Of a stretch of DNA of 64,000 nt, positions 1-8,506 are shown one piece after another. The notes beneath the pieces were generated by a model. It did no database searches and was not told the DNA's origin. It saw only the letters and a list, made by a program, of their open reading frames with translations. Every line of letters begins with the position of its first letter. Within the stretch, counting starts at the first letter, position 1. The stretch is from Thermoleophilaceae bacterium (GTDB lineage: Bacteria > Actinomycetota > Thermoleophilia > Solirubrobacterales > Thermoleophilaceae), in assembly GCA_040901445.1 (NCBI GenBank), contig JBBDYQ010000015.1, positions 62,001 through 126,000 on the forward strand, written 5' to 3'. A program made the position numbers and the translations under genes.

Positions 1-1061
1 TCATCGGGATGGTGGCCGCCCTGCTGGAGCGGCGCGCGCTCGTGGTGCCGCCGCTGGTGGCCGGGGCGGCGAGCGCGTGGCTGGTGGCCACCGTGACGCT
101 CACGCCGGCGGGCGCCAACATCATCTCCCCGAGCGCCACCTTCCACAAGGTGCTGGACGGGAGGGCGTACGACGTGGGCCGCCTGTTCGGCAACCCCGAC
201 CTGGACACCACGACGCTCCTGGCCATCGTGACGGCTGTGGGCACGGCCGCCATCGCACTGGCCAGGCTCCGGCTGTCCCGTGGGGCGGTGGCGGCCGCGG
301 TCACCTCGCTCGTGCTCGTGTTCTGCGCGGTACAGACCGGCTACGTGATGCGCGAGGTGGCGGCCAGCCAGCAGGATCCGAGCGCCGAGTTCCTGGCAGG
401 CCGCGGCTGGATCGACCGGGCGCTCCCCGAGGACGCGCGGGCCGCGGCGATCCTGGGCGTGGTGGGCTCGCCCACCACGAGCGCCGTGTCGTGGTGGGAC
501 GCCGCATTCTGGAACGCCGATCTGGACGTGCTCGCCGCAACCGGGCGCTCGGAGAGCTACGGCCAGGCCTACTGGCGCCCGATCGAGCTCGACCCGGCCA
601 CGGGCGAGCTGAGCGGGCTCGACAGCCACGGGCACCTGGTGATGGCGGAGACCGACGTGCGCTTCGGGCTGCGGGGGGAGACGGTCGTGGCCGAGCGCGA
701 CGGGCTTCAGATCCTCCGTGCCCCCAGGCCCTACGCCGCCGGCTGGGCGCTCCTGGGCGCCACCACATCGGGAGGGGTGGGGATCGGCATCACCGCGCAT
801 GTCCGCGTGTACGGCGGCGGCGCCGAGGCGCGGCGGACGCTCACGCTGTCACTGGTGAACACCTCCACCGAACCCCTCTCCTACGAGCTCGAGACGGACG
901 ACGGCGACCGCCGCGGCAGGGTGGGCCCGTCCGAGACCGCGACCGTCCGAGTGCCGGTGCGGGTGCCCTCCCGCGGATACGCGGAGGTGGCGGCCACGGC
1001 GGGCGATCCGAGCGGGCGCGCGGCGGAGGGAACCACCCTGCTGATCCGGGACGTGCGGTGA
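1..1061 (+). CDS. C-terminal part of a polytopic GT-C-like membrane protein (5' truncated)
   Basis: The reading frame is open from the first bases of the window, and codons precede the ATG at 9, so the true start lies upstream. About 350 residues are visible. The first 120 hold roughly three hydrophobic segments. The remaining 230 are a soluble, probably extracytoplasmic domain with an FWNADLD motif and a later PYAAGW motif. The next two genes carry matching motifs (FWNERVQ/PYRARWL and FFNASF/PFRARWL), so this is a paralogue of theirs. By analogy with large membrane proteins of polysaccharide loci it could be a GT-C lipid-sugar-dependent glycosyltransferase, but the catalytic first loop is outside the window. 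Its stop overlaps the next start as GTGA. Confidence 0.7.
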   Translation, partial: IGMVAALLERRALVVPPLVAGAASAWLVATVTLTPAGANIISPSATFHKVLDGRAYDVGRLFGNPDLDTTTLLAIVTAVGTAAIALARLRLSRGAVAAAVTSLVLVFCAVQTGYVMREVAASQQDPSAEFLAGRGWIDRALPEDARAAAILGVVGSPTTSAVSWWDAAFWNADLDVLAATGRSESYGQAYWRPIELDPATGELSGLDSHGHLVMAETDVRFGLRGETVVAERDGLQILRAPRPYAAGWALLGATTSGGVGIGITAHVRVYGGGAEARRTLTLSLVNTSTEPLSYELETDDGDRRGRVGPSETATVRVPVRVPSRGYAEVAATAGDPSGRAAEGTTLLIRDVR

Positions 1062-3193
1062 GGCCCGCGGCCGTGATCGCCGCCCTCGCGCGGCGCCCGC
1101 GCGTGGTGGTGGCAGTTGCATTCGCGGTCACCGCCGGGTACCTGGCAATCCGCGCGAGCCAGGTTGACGACTACGTCTGGCTGATCGACGAGCTGCTCTA
1201 CACCAAGGTCGCGCAAGGCTTCGCGAACGGCGAGCTGCTGCGAGCCGAGGTCTACGACGTGCCCGCCGGGCTGCCCAACGCCCTCTACCCGCGGCTGCTC
1301 GCCCCGCTCCATGCGCTGCTGCCCTCCATCGACGCGTTCACCGCCACCCACGTGCTCAACGCCCTGCTGTTCGCCAGCGTGATCTTCCCCGTGTACCTGC
1401 TGGGCCGCCGGCTGGGCGCGCCGCTCGGCCTGGCGGTGCTCGGCGGGCTCGCGAGCGCCTGGGTGCCATGGGCGGTTGCCACGACCGTGGTGATGACGGA
1501 GTCGCTGGCCTACCCCGCCTTCATGTGGGCCTGCTTCGCCATCGCGGTGGCGCTGGACAGCCCGAGCCCGCGCACGCATGCGCTCGCGCTGCTGGCGATC
1601 GGCGTGGCGAGCTATGCACGGGTGCAATTCGCGTTGCTCCTGCCCATCTTCGTGGCCGCGGCCGTGCTGCAGGCGGCAGCCGCCGACGGGGCCCGGCTGC
1701 CGGACGACGCCGGGCGCGGCTTTGGAGAGCGGCTGCGCAGGCACGCCTCCCTCGGCCTGATGCTGGCGGCGATCATGGCCGTGCTCGGCATCCTGGCCGT
1801 GGCGGGAGTCAACCCGCTCGGCATCTACCAGTTCGCCGCGGACCGAATGCGCTTCCCGCCCGGATGGCTCGAGTCGTCCTCCTGGCATCTCGCCCACGTG
1901 GTCGTGGGGCTCGGGATCGTGCCCGCCCTGGCGTGGCTGGCATGGCTCAAGCGGGCGGGGACCAGCCCGCGGAGCTCCGGCGAGCTGGGCTTCGCGATCT
2001 TCAGCGGTCTCACCGTGGTGGGCCTCGCCTACCTGGCCGGCGACTTCGCCCAGAACGTGGCAGGCGGCCAGATCCAGGAGCGCTACATCTTCTACGTCGC
2101 GCCGCTGCTCATCCTCGGCACGGTGGCGCTGTTGAGCGACCTGCGGGCGCCCAGCCCGCGGCTCAGCCTGGTGGCGGCGGCGATCCCGCTGGCGGCCATC
2201 CTGTCGATCCCTGACTACAACCCCAGCGCCGGGGCGGACGGCTTCGCAATCGTGAAGGCCGCGTTCACGGGCTTCGTCCGCGTGATCGAGGGACGCACGG
2301 CCGGCCTGCGCGAGCTGGGTCCCGGCGACGGGCTCACCACGGCGGAGCTCCTGGTGCTGGTGACGATCGTGTTCGCGCTCGCGCTGCCGTTGCTGCTCAG
2401 GCTGCGCTGGCGCGCGGTCGCGGCGCCCGCGATCCTCGCAGCCGTCCTCGTCTACGGGGCCGTGCAGGAGCACTACCTGCTCAACCGCGCCATCCCGGCC
2501 ATCAACGGCACCTGGCAGGGCCTCGCCGGGGAGCAGGGCACTCCGCGTGACTGGGTGGACCAGGCGGCTCCCGGAGACGGAGAGGTGGGCATCATGCGCG
2601 GCGACCTGTCGGCGCCGGTGGGCTCGAACGGGCGGGAGGTGCTGATGCGCACCCAGTTCTGGAACGAGCGGGTGCAGGCCTCGTACGCGTCCTTCGGGCG
2701 CACCCCCTTCACCGGCTTCGACTCGATCCCGCTCGAGGTGGATTCCGGCACCGGGCGCGTGACCACGCCCACCGAGGCCGACCACATGGTGGTGTCGGCA
2801 ACCGACCCGATGTTCGCGCTGCGCGGCGAGGTTGTGGCCACCGCGCCCAACGGGCTGCAGCTGATCGCCCCCGAGCACCCGTACCGGGCCCGCTGGCTGG
2901 CGCAGGGCGGCGACGTGGCCGGCCTCACCACCGGCACGCGCCCGCGCACGGTCACGGTGTTCGAGCGCGGGGACGTGACCCTCCCGATCACCGCCCCGGC
3001 GGAGGCCGGCAGGCCCGTGCCCTACCTGGTCGAGGTGGACGGGCGCACGCTGAGCGGACGGCTGGGCCCGGGTGAGACGCGCGAGCTCGCGCTCGGGACC
3101 GCCCGCGAGATCAGCGTTCGCGCCCGCCGTTCCACCGAGCTCGCCGACGGGCGCCGCGTGGGACTGCGCGTGGGCGCTCCGCGGATCCGCTGA
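1058..3193 (+). CDS. Polytopic membrane protein, GT-C glycosyltransferase-like
   Basis: 711 residues from the GTG at 1058, which overlaps the preceding TGA. The ORF extends upstream to 77, but there it only shadows the previous gene. One N-terminal helix (residues 16-33) is followed by a loop with D44-E45 in WLIDELLYTK, an acidic pair placed like the catalytic acidic residues of GT-C enzymes. About ten more hydrophobic segments follow to about residue 480, then a C-terminal extracytoplasmic domain with FWNERVQ and PYRARWL. GT-C enzymes use polyprenyl-phosphate sugars outside the membrane; membership here is inferred from topology and the DE loop. Substrate unknown. It converges on the minus-strand paralogue with a 6-base gap. 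Confidence 0.65.
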   Translation: MRPAAVIAALARRPRVVVAVAFAVTAGYLAIRASQVDDYVWLIDELLYTKVAQGFANGELLRAEVYDVPAGLPNALYPRLLAPLHALLPSIDAFTATHVLNALLFASVIFPVYLLGRRLGAPLGLAVLGGLASAWVPWAVATTVVMTESLAYPAFMWACFAIAVALDSPSPRTHALALLAIGVASYARVQFALLLPIFVAAAVLQAAAADGARLPDDAGRGFGERLRRHASLGLMLAAIMAVLGILAVAGVNPLGIYQFAADRMRFPPGWLESSSWHLAHVVVGLGIVPALAWLAWLKRAGTSPRSSGELGFAIFSGLTVVGLAYLAGDFAQNVAGGQIQERYIFYVAPLLILGTVALLSDLRAPSPRLSLVAAAIPLAAILSIPDYNPSAGADGFAIVKAAFTGFVRVIEGRTAGLRELGPGDGLTTAELLVLVTIVFALALPLLLRLRWRAVAAPAILAAVLVYGAVQEHYLLNRAIPAINGTWQGLAGEQGTPRDWVDQAAPGDGEVGIMRGDLSAPVGSNGREVLMRTQFWNERVQASYASFGRTPFTGFDSIPLEVDSGTGRVTTPTEADHMVVSATDPMFALRGEVVATAPNGLQLIAPEHPYRARWLAQGGDVAGLTTGTRPRTVTVFERGDVTLPITAPAEAGRPVPYLVEVDGRTLSGRLGPGETRELALGTAREISVRARRSTELADGRRVGLRVGAPRIR

Positions 3194-3207
3194 CCGGCGT
3201 CAGCCGG
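3189..3207. terminator. Candidate bidirectional hairpin between convergent genes
   Basis: GCTGAC (3189-3194) and GTCAGC (3199-3204) form a perfect 6-bp inverted repeat with a CGGC loop. It covers both stop codons of the converging genes. An alternative stem pairs CCGGC (3194-3198) with GCCGG (3203-3207). There is no T tract, so terminator function is inferred from position only. Confidence 0.4.
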
Positions 3208-5263
3208 CCTCAGGACAGGGCCGCACTGCCATCACGTGAATCCGCAGGTCGCTCGACGTGCCAACCCTCACGTCGCGGTAGCCCCGGTCCACGATGTCGT
3301 CGAGAGGGACCGGCGTGATGCCGATGGTTCCCGGGTCGCGAACCGCCGTCACGCGCGTCGACCCCGTGGTGGCCGTGATTCGCGTGCCCGCGATCGTGGA
3401 CAGCCTGAGCACGAGGCAGTGGCGGCGCCCGGGGTCGAGCTCACCCCCGAACACCCGGAAGCGCGCATCCTGGGTGGGCACGACGCCGCCTTCCACGTTC
3501 ACCCCCGAGAGCTCGAGCCAGCGCGCCCGGAACGGCTGGGCCAGCGCGAAGATGCCGAGGCGCTCGGACAGGTAGTCGGTGCCCCCGATCCTGCGCGCCG
3601 CGAGCCCCACCGGGCGGTACTGCCTGAGCGCGACGATCTCGGTGGCGAGCGGGTTGGGGTTGCGCAGGATGCCCGTCCTGCGCGACACCGCTGCCCTGAT
3701 GCCGCCGTAACCAACGTAGGAGTACTGGAAGGAGGCGTTGAAGAACGCCACCTCCTGCCAGATCAGGGGGCGGGTGGGAGAGGCGTTGCCGTCCAGGTAC
3801 CGGTACGAGGCCTCCCGGCCCAGCGTCTTGTCGATGAACGCGCGCTCGTCGAACCCGCCGCCGTTGGGCTCCCCGGCGCCGGTGACGAAGCGGTGTGAGT
3901 TGTAGCCGGCCGTGACCAGGCCGAAGGCCACGATGCCGCCGAGCGTGGCCGGCACCACCCAGCGCGCCGCGCGCTGCCCCGGCCTCAGCGCCAGGGCCAC
4001 GCCCACGGCCACGGCGGCGAGCACGACCAGCGCCACCGCCTCCGCATGCTCGTCGAGCGGGCCCGGCGCGCGGGTGTTGATGTTGCCCAGCACCACCCTC
4101 CGCCAGAACGAGCGCCCGGGTGACGAGAAGTGGTCGTACGGGCCCACCTCCACGAACGTCTGGCTGGTGAGCACCAGGACGCCGGCCGCCGCGGTGAACA
4201 GCCCTACGAGCGGCAGTGGCAGCTCGCGGCGGGCCACGCCGGCCACCGCGCACAGCACCACCAGCGGCCCGGCGTAGAAGAGGTAGCGCTCCTCCTGGGT
4301 GGAGGAGACCGCGGCCGCGGAGTAGGCCACGAGCAGCGCGGTGGCCAGGGCCGCCACGACGAACGCGTGCGAACGCGGGTCGTCGCCCTTGACCAGCGTG
4401 CGCGCGATCCATGTGAGCGCGAACACGAACGTCACGATCAGAAGGCCCTGCGCAAGCATCACGCCCAGCAACTCGGCCTTGAGCCGTACCTGCAGCATCT
4501 GGGGCAACAGCGAGGCCGAGTAGTAGCCGCGGGCGGAGTCCACGCCGCCGAGGAACAGGACCCACGTGGCCGCGAACGTGAACGCCACGAGCAGGATGGT
4601 GTGCCGGCGCCACAGGCCTTTCGCGACCTCCACGAGCCGCGCGCGCACGGAAGCCCCGCCGGCGAAACGCAGCTCGTGGGCCAGGATCGTCAGAGGCAGC
4701 GCGCCGGCGATGACCACCAGGCTGGAGCGCGACAGGGCCGCCAGCGCGACCAGGCCGATGGCCAGCAGGTCGTTCACCGGACCGCCGCGCACGGCGCAGC
4801 GCCAGATGCCCCACACCGCCCACACCACCGCCGGGTAAGCCACCGGCTCGTTGAGGAACGACGTGGACAGCGCCACCCAGGGCACGGCCACGGCGGCCGC
4901 GGCGGCCGCGGCGGAGGCCACCCGCCCCAGCCCGAGCCCGCGAGCCAGGAGCCACGCCGGGATGGCCGCGGAGGCGAACGCCACCGCCGGGATCAGCTTG
5001 CCCGCCCTGAGGGCGTCGACCGGCGGGAACAGGGAGATGGCCGCCGCCTGCAGCAGCTGGTGCACGCGCTCGAACCCGAGGTAGAAGAGGCGCTCGTCGA
5101 AGAGCGCGTCGGGGAACCGCTTCACCAGCTCGCGCGCCTGCGTGACGTAGATGAACTCGTCGGGCTGGAACGTGTGCACGCGCAGCGACTGCCGTCCCAG
5201 CAGCACCGCGCCGAGGAGGAAGACCGCCGCGGGGGCGGCTGCCGTGGACAACCTGGCGCGCAT
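3200..5263 (-). CDS. Polytopic membrane protein, GT-C glycosyltransferase-like
   Basis: 687 residues from the ATG at 5263, which overlaps the TGA of the upstream glycosyltransferase (TGATG). The open frame continues to 6271 but only as a shadow of that gene. Helix 1 (about 9-23) is followed by FQPDEF with D35-E36, the same DE arrangement as the 1058 gene. Around ten hydrophobic segments follow, then a C-terminal extracytoplasmic domain of about 230 residues with FFNASF and PFRARWLEL. It closes the wzt-wzm operon, so it probably acts on the polymer or lipid-linked intermediates of that pathway. Paralogue of the two genes to its left; substrate unknown. Confidence 0.65.
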   Translation of the reverse strand: MRARLSTAAAPAAVFLLGAVLLGRQSLRVHTFQPDEFIYVTQARELVKRFPDALFDERLFYLGFERVHQLLQAAAISLFPPVDALRAGKLIPAVAFASAAIPAWLLARGLGLGRVASAAAAAAAVAVPWVALSTSFLNEPVAYPAVVWAVWGIWRCAVRGGPVNDLLAIGLVALAALSRSSLVVIAGALPLTILAHELRFAGGASVRARLVEVAKGLWRRHTILLVAFTFAATWVLFLGGVDSARGYYSASLLPQMLQVRLKAELLGVMLAQGLLIVTFVFALTWIARTLVKGDDPRSHAFVVAALATALLVAYSAAAVSSTQEERYLFYAGPLVVLCAVAGVARRELPLPLVGLFTAAAGVLVLTSQTFVEVGPYDHFSSPGRSFWRRVVLGNINTRAPGPLDEHAEAVALVVLAAVAVGVALALRPGQRAARWVVPATLGGIVAFGLVTAGYNSHRFVTGAGEPNGGGFDERAFIDKTLGREASYRYLDGNASPTRPLIWQEVAFFNASFQYSYVGYGGIRAAVSRRTGILRNPNPLATEIVALRQYRPVGLAARRIGGTDYLSERLGIFALAQPFRARWLELSGVNVEGGVVPTQDARFRVFGGELDPGRRHCLVLRLSTIAGTRITATTGSTRVTAVRDPGTIGITPVPLDDIVDRGYRDVRVGTSSDLRIHVMAVRPCPEAG

Positions 5264-7428
5264 CAGGAGCGCGGCTCGCTCAGGAACTTCCGCAGCGCCT
5301 CGTCCACCTGCCGGCCTGCTCGGTCCCAGGTGCGCGTCTCCACGAAGCCGCGCGCCCGGACCGCCATCTCGCGGCGGCCGGAGGGGTCGTCCAGCAGCGC
5401 CAGCACGGCGTCGGCCACCGACACCGGGTCGGGCGCGGCCTGCACCACGTGCTCGCCCGAGGCGCCGAGCTGGGAGGACACGTTCTCGCCCTCGAGCTCG
5501 ATCACCGGGAGGCCGCCGGCCATCATCTCCTGCGCCACAAGCGAGTGGGTGGTGAGCGAGAAGCACAGCCCCACGGTGGCGCGCTGGTAGAGCGCCGCGA
5601 GCGAGGCGGGGCTCACCACGCCCAGGTTCTCGTGCTCGAACGGCGCCGGCAGCCGCCGCTCCGAGCCGAAGGTGACCACGTGCACTTCGGGCCGGCGCTC
5701 CTTGACCACGGCCAGCGCCGCGAGCGCCAGCTCGACGGCGCGGCGCTCGGTCTCCAGCCGCGCGTACACCGCCACGGTGGCGGGCTCGCGGGTGTCCTCG
5801 CGCCCGGGGCGGTAGGTCAGGAGGTCGGTGCCGCATTCGAAGTACTCGGCCCACAGGCCGTGGCGATCGCGCAGGATTTCGGCCATCCAGGGCGTGTAGG
5901 CGATGCAGCGGTAGTCCATCCGGTAGGTCTCCTCGGCCCACAGGTACTCGGCCGAGCGCGCATGGAACTCCGGCTCCACGTCCTGAACCAGATAGGCCTT
6001 CTCGGCGCAGTGCGGCAGGTCGCGCAGCGGGTAGGCGGTCCACCAGTTGGTGGCTATGCCCACGTCGCCCCCGGTCCAGCCGTCGAGCCCGCGCACGATG
6101 GGAGCGTCCAGCGGGATGAAGTGGTCGCGCACCTCGTCGGCCAGCTCGTGGGCGGGGCGGTGGTCGCGGTGCATGGGGTCGAACACGTGCACGGAGCAGC
6201 GGTGGCCCTTCTCCTCCAGCATCCGGATGATGCGGAAGATCGTGGTGTGGCCGCCCGAGCCGCGCTTCCACGGCGGCAGGACCCAGGCCAGCTCCAGCGA
6301 GTGCTTGTCCGCCAGGTCACGCGCGGGCTCCAGGCTGAGCGGGCGGCGCGGGAAGGCGTCGCGGACGAAGCCGTAGTCCCAGCCCGGGTCGGCGGGCTCG
6401 AGCCGGCGCGCGGGCGCCGCGCCGTCGGCAAGCGGGCTGCCGGGGATGGCCACGGGCTCGAAGGAGTCGCGCCCCTCCAGCGAGAGGGCCTCCCGGGCGC
6501 GGCGCGGCAGCCGGTCGGCCCGCGTGCCGAGCACCGCGCCGGCGGTGCGCAGCGCGTGGTGGCGCACCGACACCGCCAGCGGCCCCAGCGATGCCGGCTT
6601 GGACAGCCCCTCCACCTCGCGCAGGTAGGCGCGGTCGGCCTTCACCAGGTGCCACACGTCGCGCGCGCTGCGCCGCGGCCCCACCGGCTCCACGTGGCCC
6701 AGCACCTCGCGCAGCGAGCGGTACTCGTCGAAGTAGCGGCGCATAAAGTCCCCGGGCGGATAGTCGTGCGAATGCAGCACCTCGGCCTCGGGACTGAACG
6801 CCTTGGCCCAGCCGGCCTCCACCATCTCGCGCCCCAGCAGCTGGTCCTCGGCGTAGGGCACGGGGCGATACGGGATCTCCTGCCACGCGCGGCGGGCCAC
6901 GCAGCCGTTGACGTCGGAGAAGTACTGGCGGCGCCAGGCCTCGCGCCGGTAGGCGGCCAGGTCGTGCTCGTCGGAGAGGTCCACGCGCTGAACGTCGATG
7001 CCGTCCTCGCCCCACGACCGGAAGAAGCGCCACATCTCCGCCTTGATCATGTGGCTGGCATCCGGGCGCGGGCGGTGCGGGCCAAACACCAGCGCCACAT
7101 CGCCGGCCGCTTCGAAGCCGGCCAGCAGCGCGGCCAGCCAGCGGGGGTGCGCGGGCGTGGCGTCCTGGGTGAGGAAGGCCACGTGGTCGCCGCGCGCCAG
7201 CTCCATCATCCAGTTGCGCGTTGCCCCGTGGGAGAACGACGCCCGCGGGATGGAGTGCACCACCGCGCCGTGCTCGCGTGCGATGTCGAGCGAGCCGTCG
7301 GTGGAGCCGGAGTCCACCACCAGCAACTCCAGCTCGCGGTCCAGCTCCTGCGCACGCACCATCGCCAGCACCTCGCCGAGATAGCGCTCGCCGTTGAGCA
7401 CCGGGATGGCCACGGTGACCACGCTCAT
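5263..7428 (-). CDS. Two-domain glycosyltransferase: GT2 + WsaF-like GT4
   Basis: 721 residues, ATG at 7428 overlapping the previous stop (ATGA). Residues 1-about 250 are a GT-A domain of family GT2: PVLNGERYL at 9-17, VVDSGSTDGS at 37-46 and the DXD-like QDA at 88-90, as in rhamnosyltransferases. Residues from about 375 to 715 are a GT-B domain with the GSGGHTT loop, TNWWTAYPL and YLVQDVEPEF motifs, and a late SLTTHSLVAQEMMAGGLPV segment, resembling WsaF-type rhamnosyltransferases. Two activities in one chain suggest sequential sugar additions on the ABC-exported polymer. Sugar specificity is inferred only from family resemblance. Confidence 0.85.
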   Translation of the reverse strand: MSVVTVAIPVLNGERYLGEVLAMVRAQELDRELELLVVDSGSTDGSLDIAREHGAVVHSIPRASFSHGATRNWMMELARGDHVAFLTQDATPAHPRWLAALLAGFEAAGDVALVFGPHRPRPDASHMIKAEMWRFFRSWGEDGIDVQRVDLSDEHDLAAYRREAWRRQYFSDVNGCVARRAWQEIPYRPVPYAEDQLLGREMVEAGWAKAFSPEAEVLHSHDYPPGDFMRRYFDEYRSLREVLGHVEPVGPRRSARDVWHLVKADRAYLREVEGLSKPASLGPLAVSVRHHALRTAGAVLGTRADRLPRRAREALSLEGRDSFEPVAIPGSPLADGAAPARRLEPADPGWDYGFVRDAFPRRPLSLEPARDLADKHSLELAWVLPPWKRGSGGHTTIFRIIRMLEEKGHRCSVHVFDPMHRDHRPAHELADEVRDHFIPLDAPIVRGLDGWTGGDVGIATNWWTAYPLRDLPHCAEKAYLVQDVEPEFHARSAEYLWAEETYRMDYRCIAYTPWMAEILRDRHGLWAEYFECGTDLLTYRPGREDTREPATVAVYARLETERRAVELALAALAVVKERRPEVHVVTFGSERRLPAPFEHENLGVVSPASLAALYQRATVGLCFSLTTHSLVAQEMMAGGLPVIELEGENVSSQLGASGEHVVQAAPDPVSVADAVLALLDDPSGRREMAVRARGFVETRTWDRAGRQVDEALRKFLSEPRS

Positions 7429-7649
7429 CGCGCCCGCAGCTTCCGGCGCAGCTCGGCGGCGGCCCGCAGCGGCGCGGTCATGCGCCAGGACAGGCTCGAC
7501 TCCATCTGCTCCACGCGCGCGGCCAGGTCCTCGGCCCGCTGGGCCTGCGCCAGGCGCTCCTGCAGCGGCGCCCACGCCTCCTCACGCCAGCGCTCGGCGG
7601 CCAGCGCACGCTCGCGCCAGTGCTCGAGCTCGCCGTCGCCGCCGCTCAC
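7425..7649 (-). CDS. 74-residue coiled-coil protein with orphan SLSWRMTAPLR motif
   Basis: The GTG at 7649 overlaps the Wzm stop (GTGA), and its own TGA overlaps the next ATG (ATGA), so it is coupled on both sides. The chain is almost all charged helix (residues about 6-48, rich in E, R, A, L) followed by SSLSWRMTAPLRAAAELRRK. That S-W-R-x-T-x-P-L-R motif normally sits in the linker or tail of large multidomain glycosyltransferases; here it stands alone. It could be a split-off tail that pairs with the following glycosyltransferase, or a scaffold on the Wzm/Wzt transporter. No enzyme fold is apparent. Function not known. Confidence 0.6.
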   Translation of the reverse strand: MSGGDGELEHWRERALAAERWREEAWAPLQERLAQAQRAEDLAARVEQMESSLSWRMTAPLRAAAELRRKLRAR

Positions 7650-8506
7650 AGCTCCTCCGCCACCCGCGGCGCCTCGCGCTGGAACACCCACAGCCCGAGC
7701 ATGAAGACGCCCACCACCACTGCCGCCGGGATCAGCAGGTACCCGGCGCCGCCGATTGCCTGGGCGGCCGTGGCGGCGTCGGGATCGATCACCGCGTGGC
7801 GGAACTGCTCGACGATGGAGGCCAGCGGGCTGGACATGTAGGCCGTGCGCACGCTCTCCGGAACCGTCTCGAACGAGTAGAAGATCGGCGTGCCGTAGAA
7901 CATCACCTGGAGCACGACGTCGTAGATGGGTCCCACGTCGCGGAAGCGCACGAACAGCGCCGACAGCAGCATCGCCACGCCCGTGGCGAACACCACCAGG
8001 GGGATGAGCAGGAGCGGCACCTGCAGCCACTCCACGCGCGGCTCGATGCCCGAGATCAGCACGAAGGCGAACACCGCCACGAGGTTCAGGCCCAGGTTGA
8101 ACAGCGCGGTGAGCACCACCGACAGCGGGATAACCAGGCGGGGGAAGTGCACCTTGCGCACCAGGTTCTCGCGCTCCACCACCATCTTCACCGCGCTCGA
8201 GGTGGCCTCGGCGAAGCCCGTGAAGATCACGAGCGCCGACAGCAGGTAGACCGGGTAGTGGTCGATGGGCTCCGTCCCGAACTTGACCACCTGGGTGAAG
8301 ATCACGTACAGCACGCCGAAGATCATCAGCGGGCGCGCGAGCTGCCAGAAGTACCCCAGCGCGGAGCCGAAGAAGCGCAGCCGGAACTCGGTGACGGCGA
8401 GCAGCACGGTGAGGTTGAGCAGCCGCCGCGGGTCGCCGCCCAGCGCCGAGGGCCCGGCCACGGGTCGCAGCTCGGGTGGGGCCGCGTGCGCCTGGGCCGC
8501 GCTCAT
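7646..8506 (-). CDS. wzm: ABC-2 type polysaccharide export permease (Wzm-like)
   Basis: 286 residues, ATG at 8506 overlapping the Wzt stop (ATGA). About six hydrophobic segments occur in the usual ABC-2 order. The N-terminal amphipathic stretch with TEFRLRFFGSALGYFWQLARP is the hallmark of O-antigen and teichoic acid permeases, and the ENLVRKVHFPRLVIPLS cytoplasmic loop is typical of Wzm/TagG. Length is normal for the family. It forms the membrane channel that exports undecaprenyl-linked polysaccharide made in the cytoplasm, powered by the adjacent ATPase. Flanking glycosyltransferases support export of a completed glycan rather than a drug. Confidence 0.93.
   Translation of the reverse strand: MSAAQAHAAPPELRPVAGPSALGGDPRRLLNLTVLLAVTEFRLRFFGSALGYFWQLARPLMIFGVLYVIFTQVVKFGTEPIDHYPVYLLSALVIFTGFAEATSSAVKMVVERENLVRKVHFPRLVIPLSVVLTALFNLGLNLVAVFAFVLISGIEPRVEWLQVPLLLIPLVVFATGVAMLLSALFVRFRDVGPIYDVVLQVMFYGTPIFYSFETVPESVRTAYMSSPLASIVEQFRHAVIDPDAATAAQAIGGAGYLLIPAAVVVGVFMLGLWVFQREAPRVAEEL

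Noticed and set aside
881-2878. 665-residue minus-strand open frame
   Set aside because: Lies wholly opposite the 1058-3193 membrane protein; its translation is rich in H, R, Q and G repeats without motifs, typical of antisense frames in high-GC DNA.
5449-7704. 751-residue plus-strand open frame
   Set aside because: Antisense to the GT2/WsaF fusion gene; composition biased to H, R, V, G and no domain motif, while the opposite strand has clear catalytic motifs and coupled starts.
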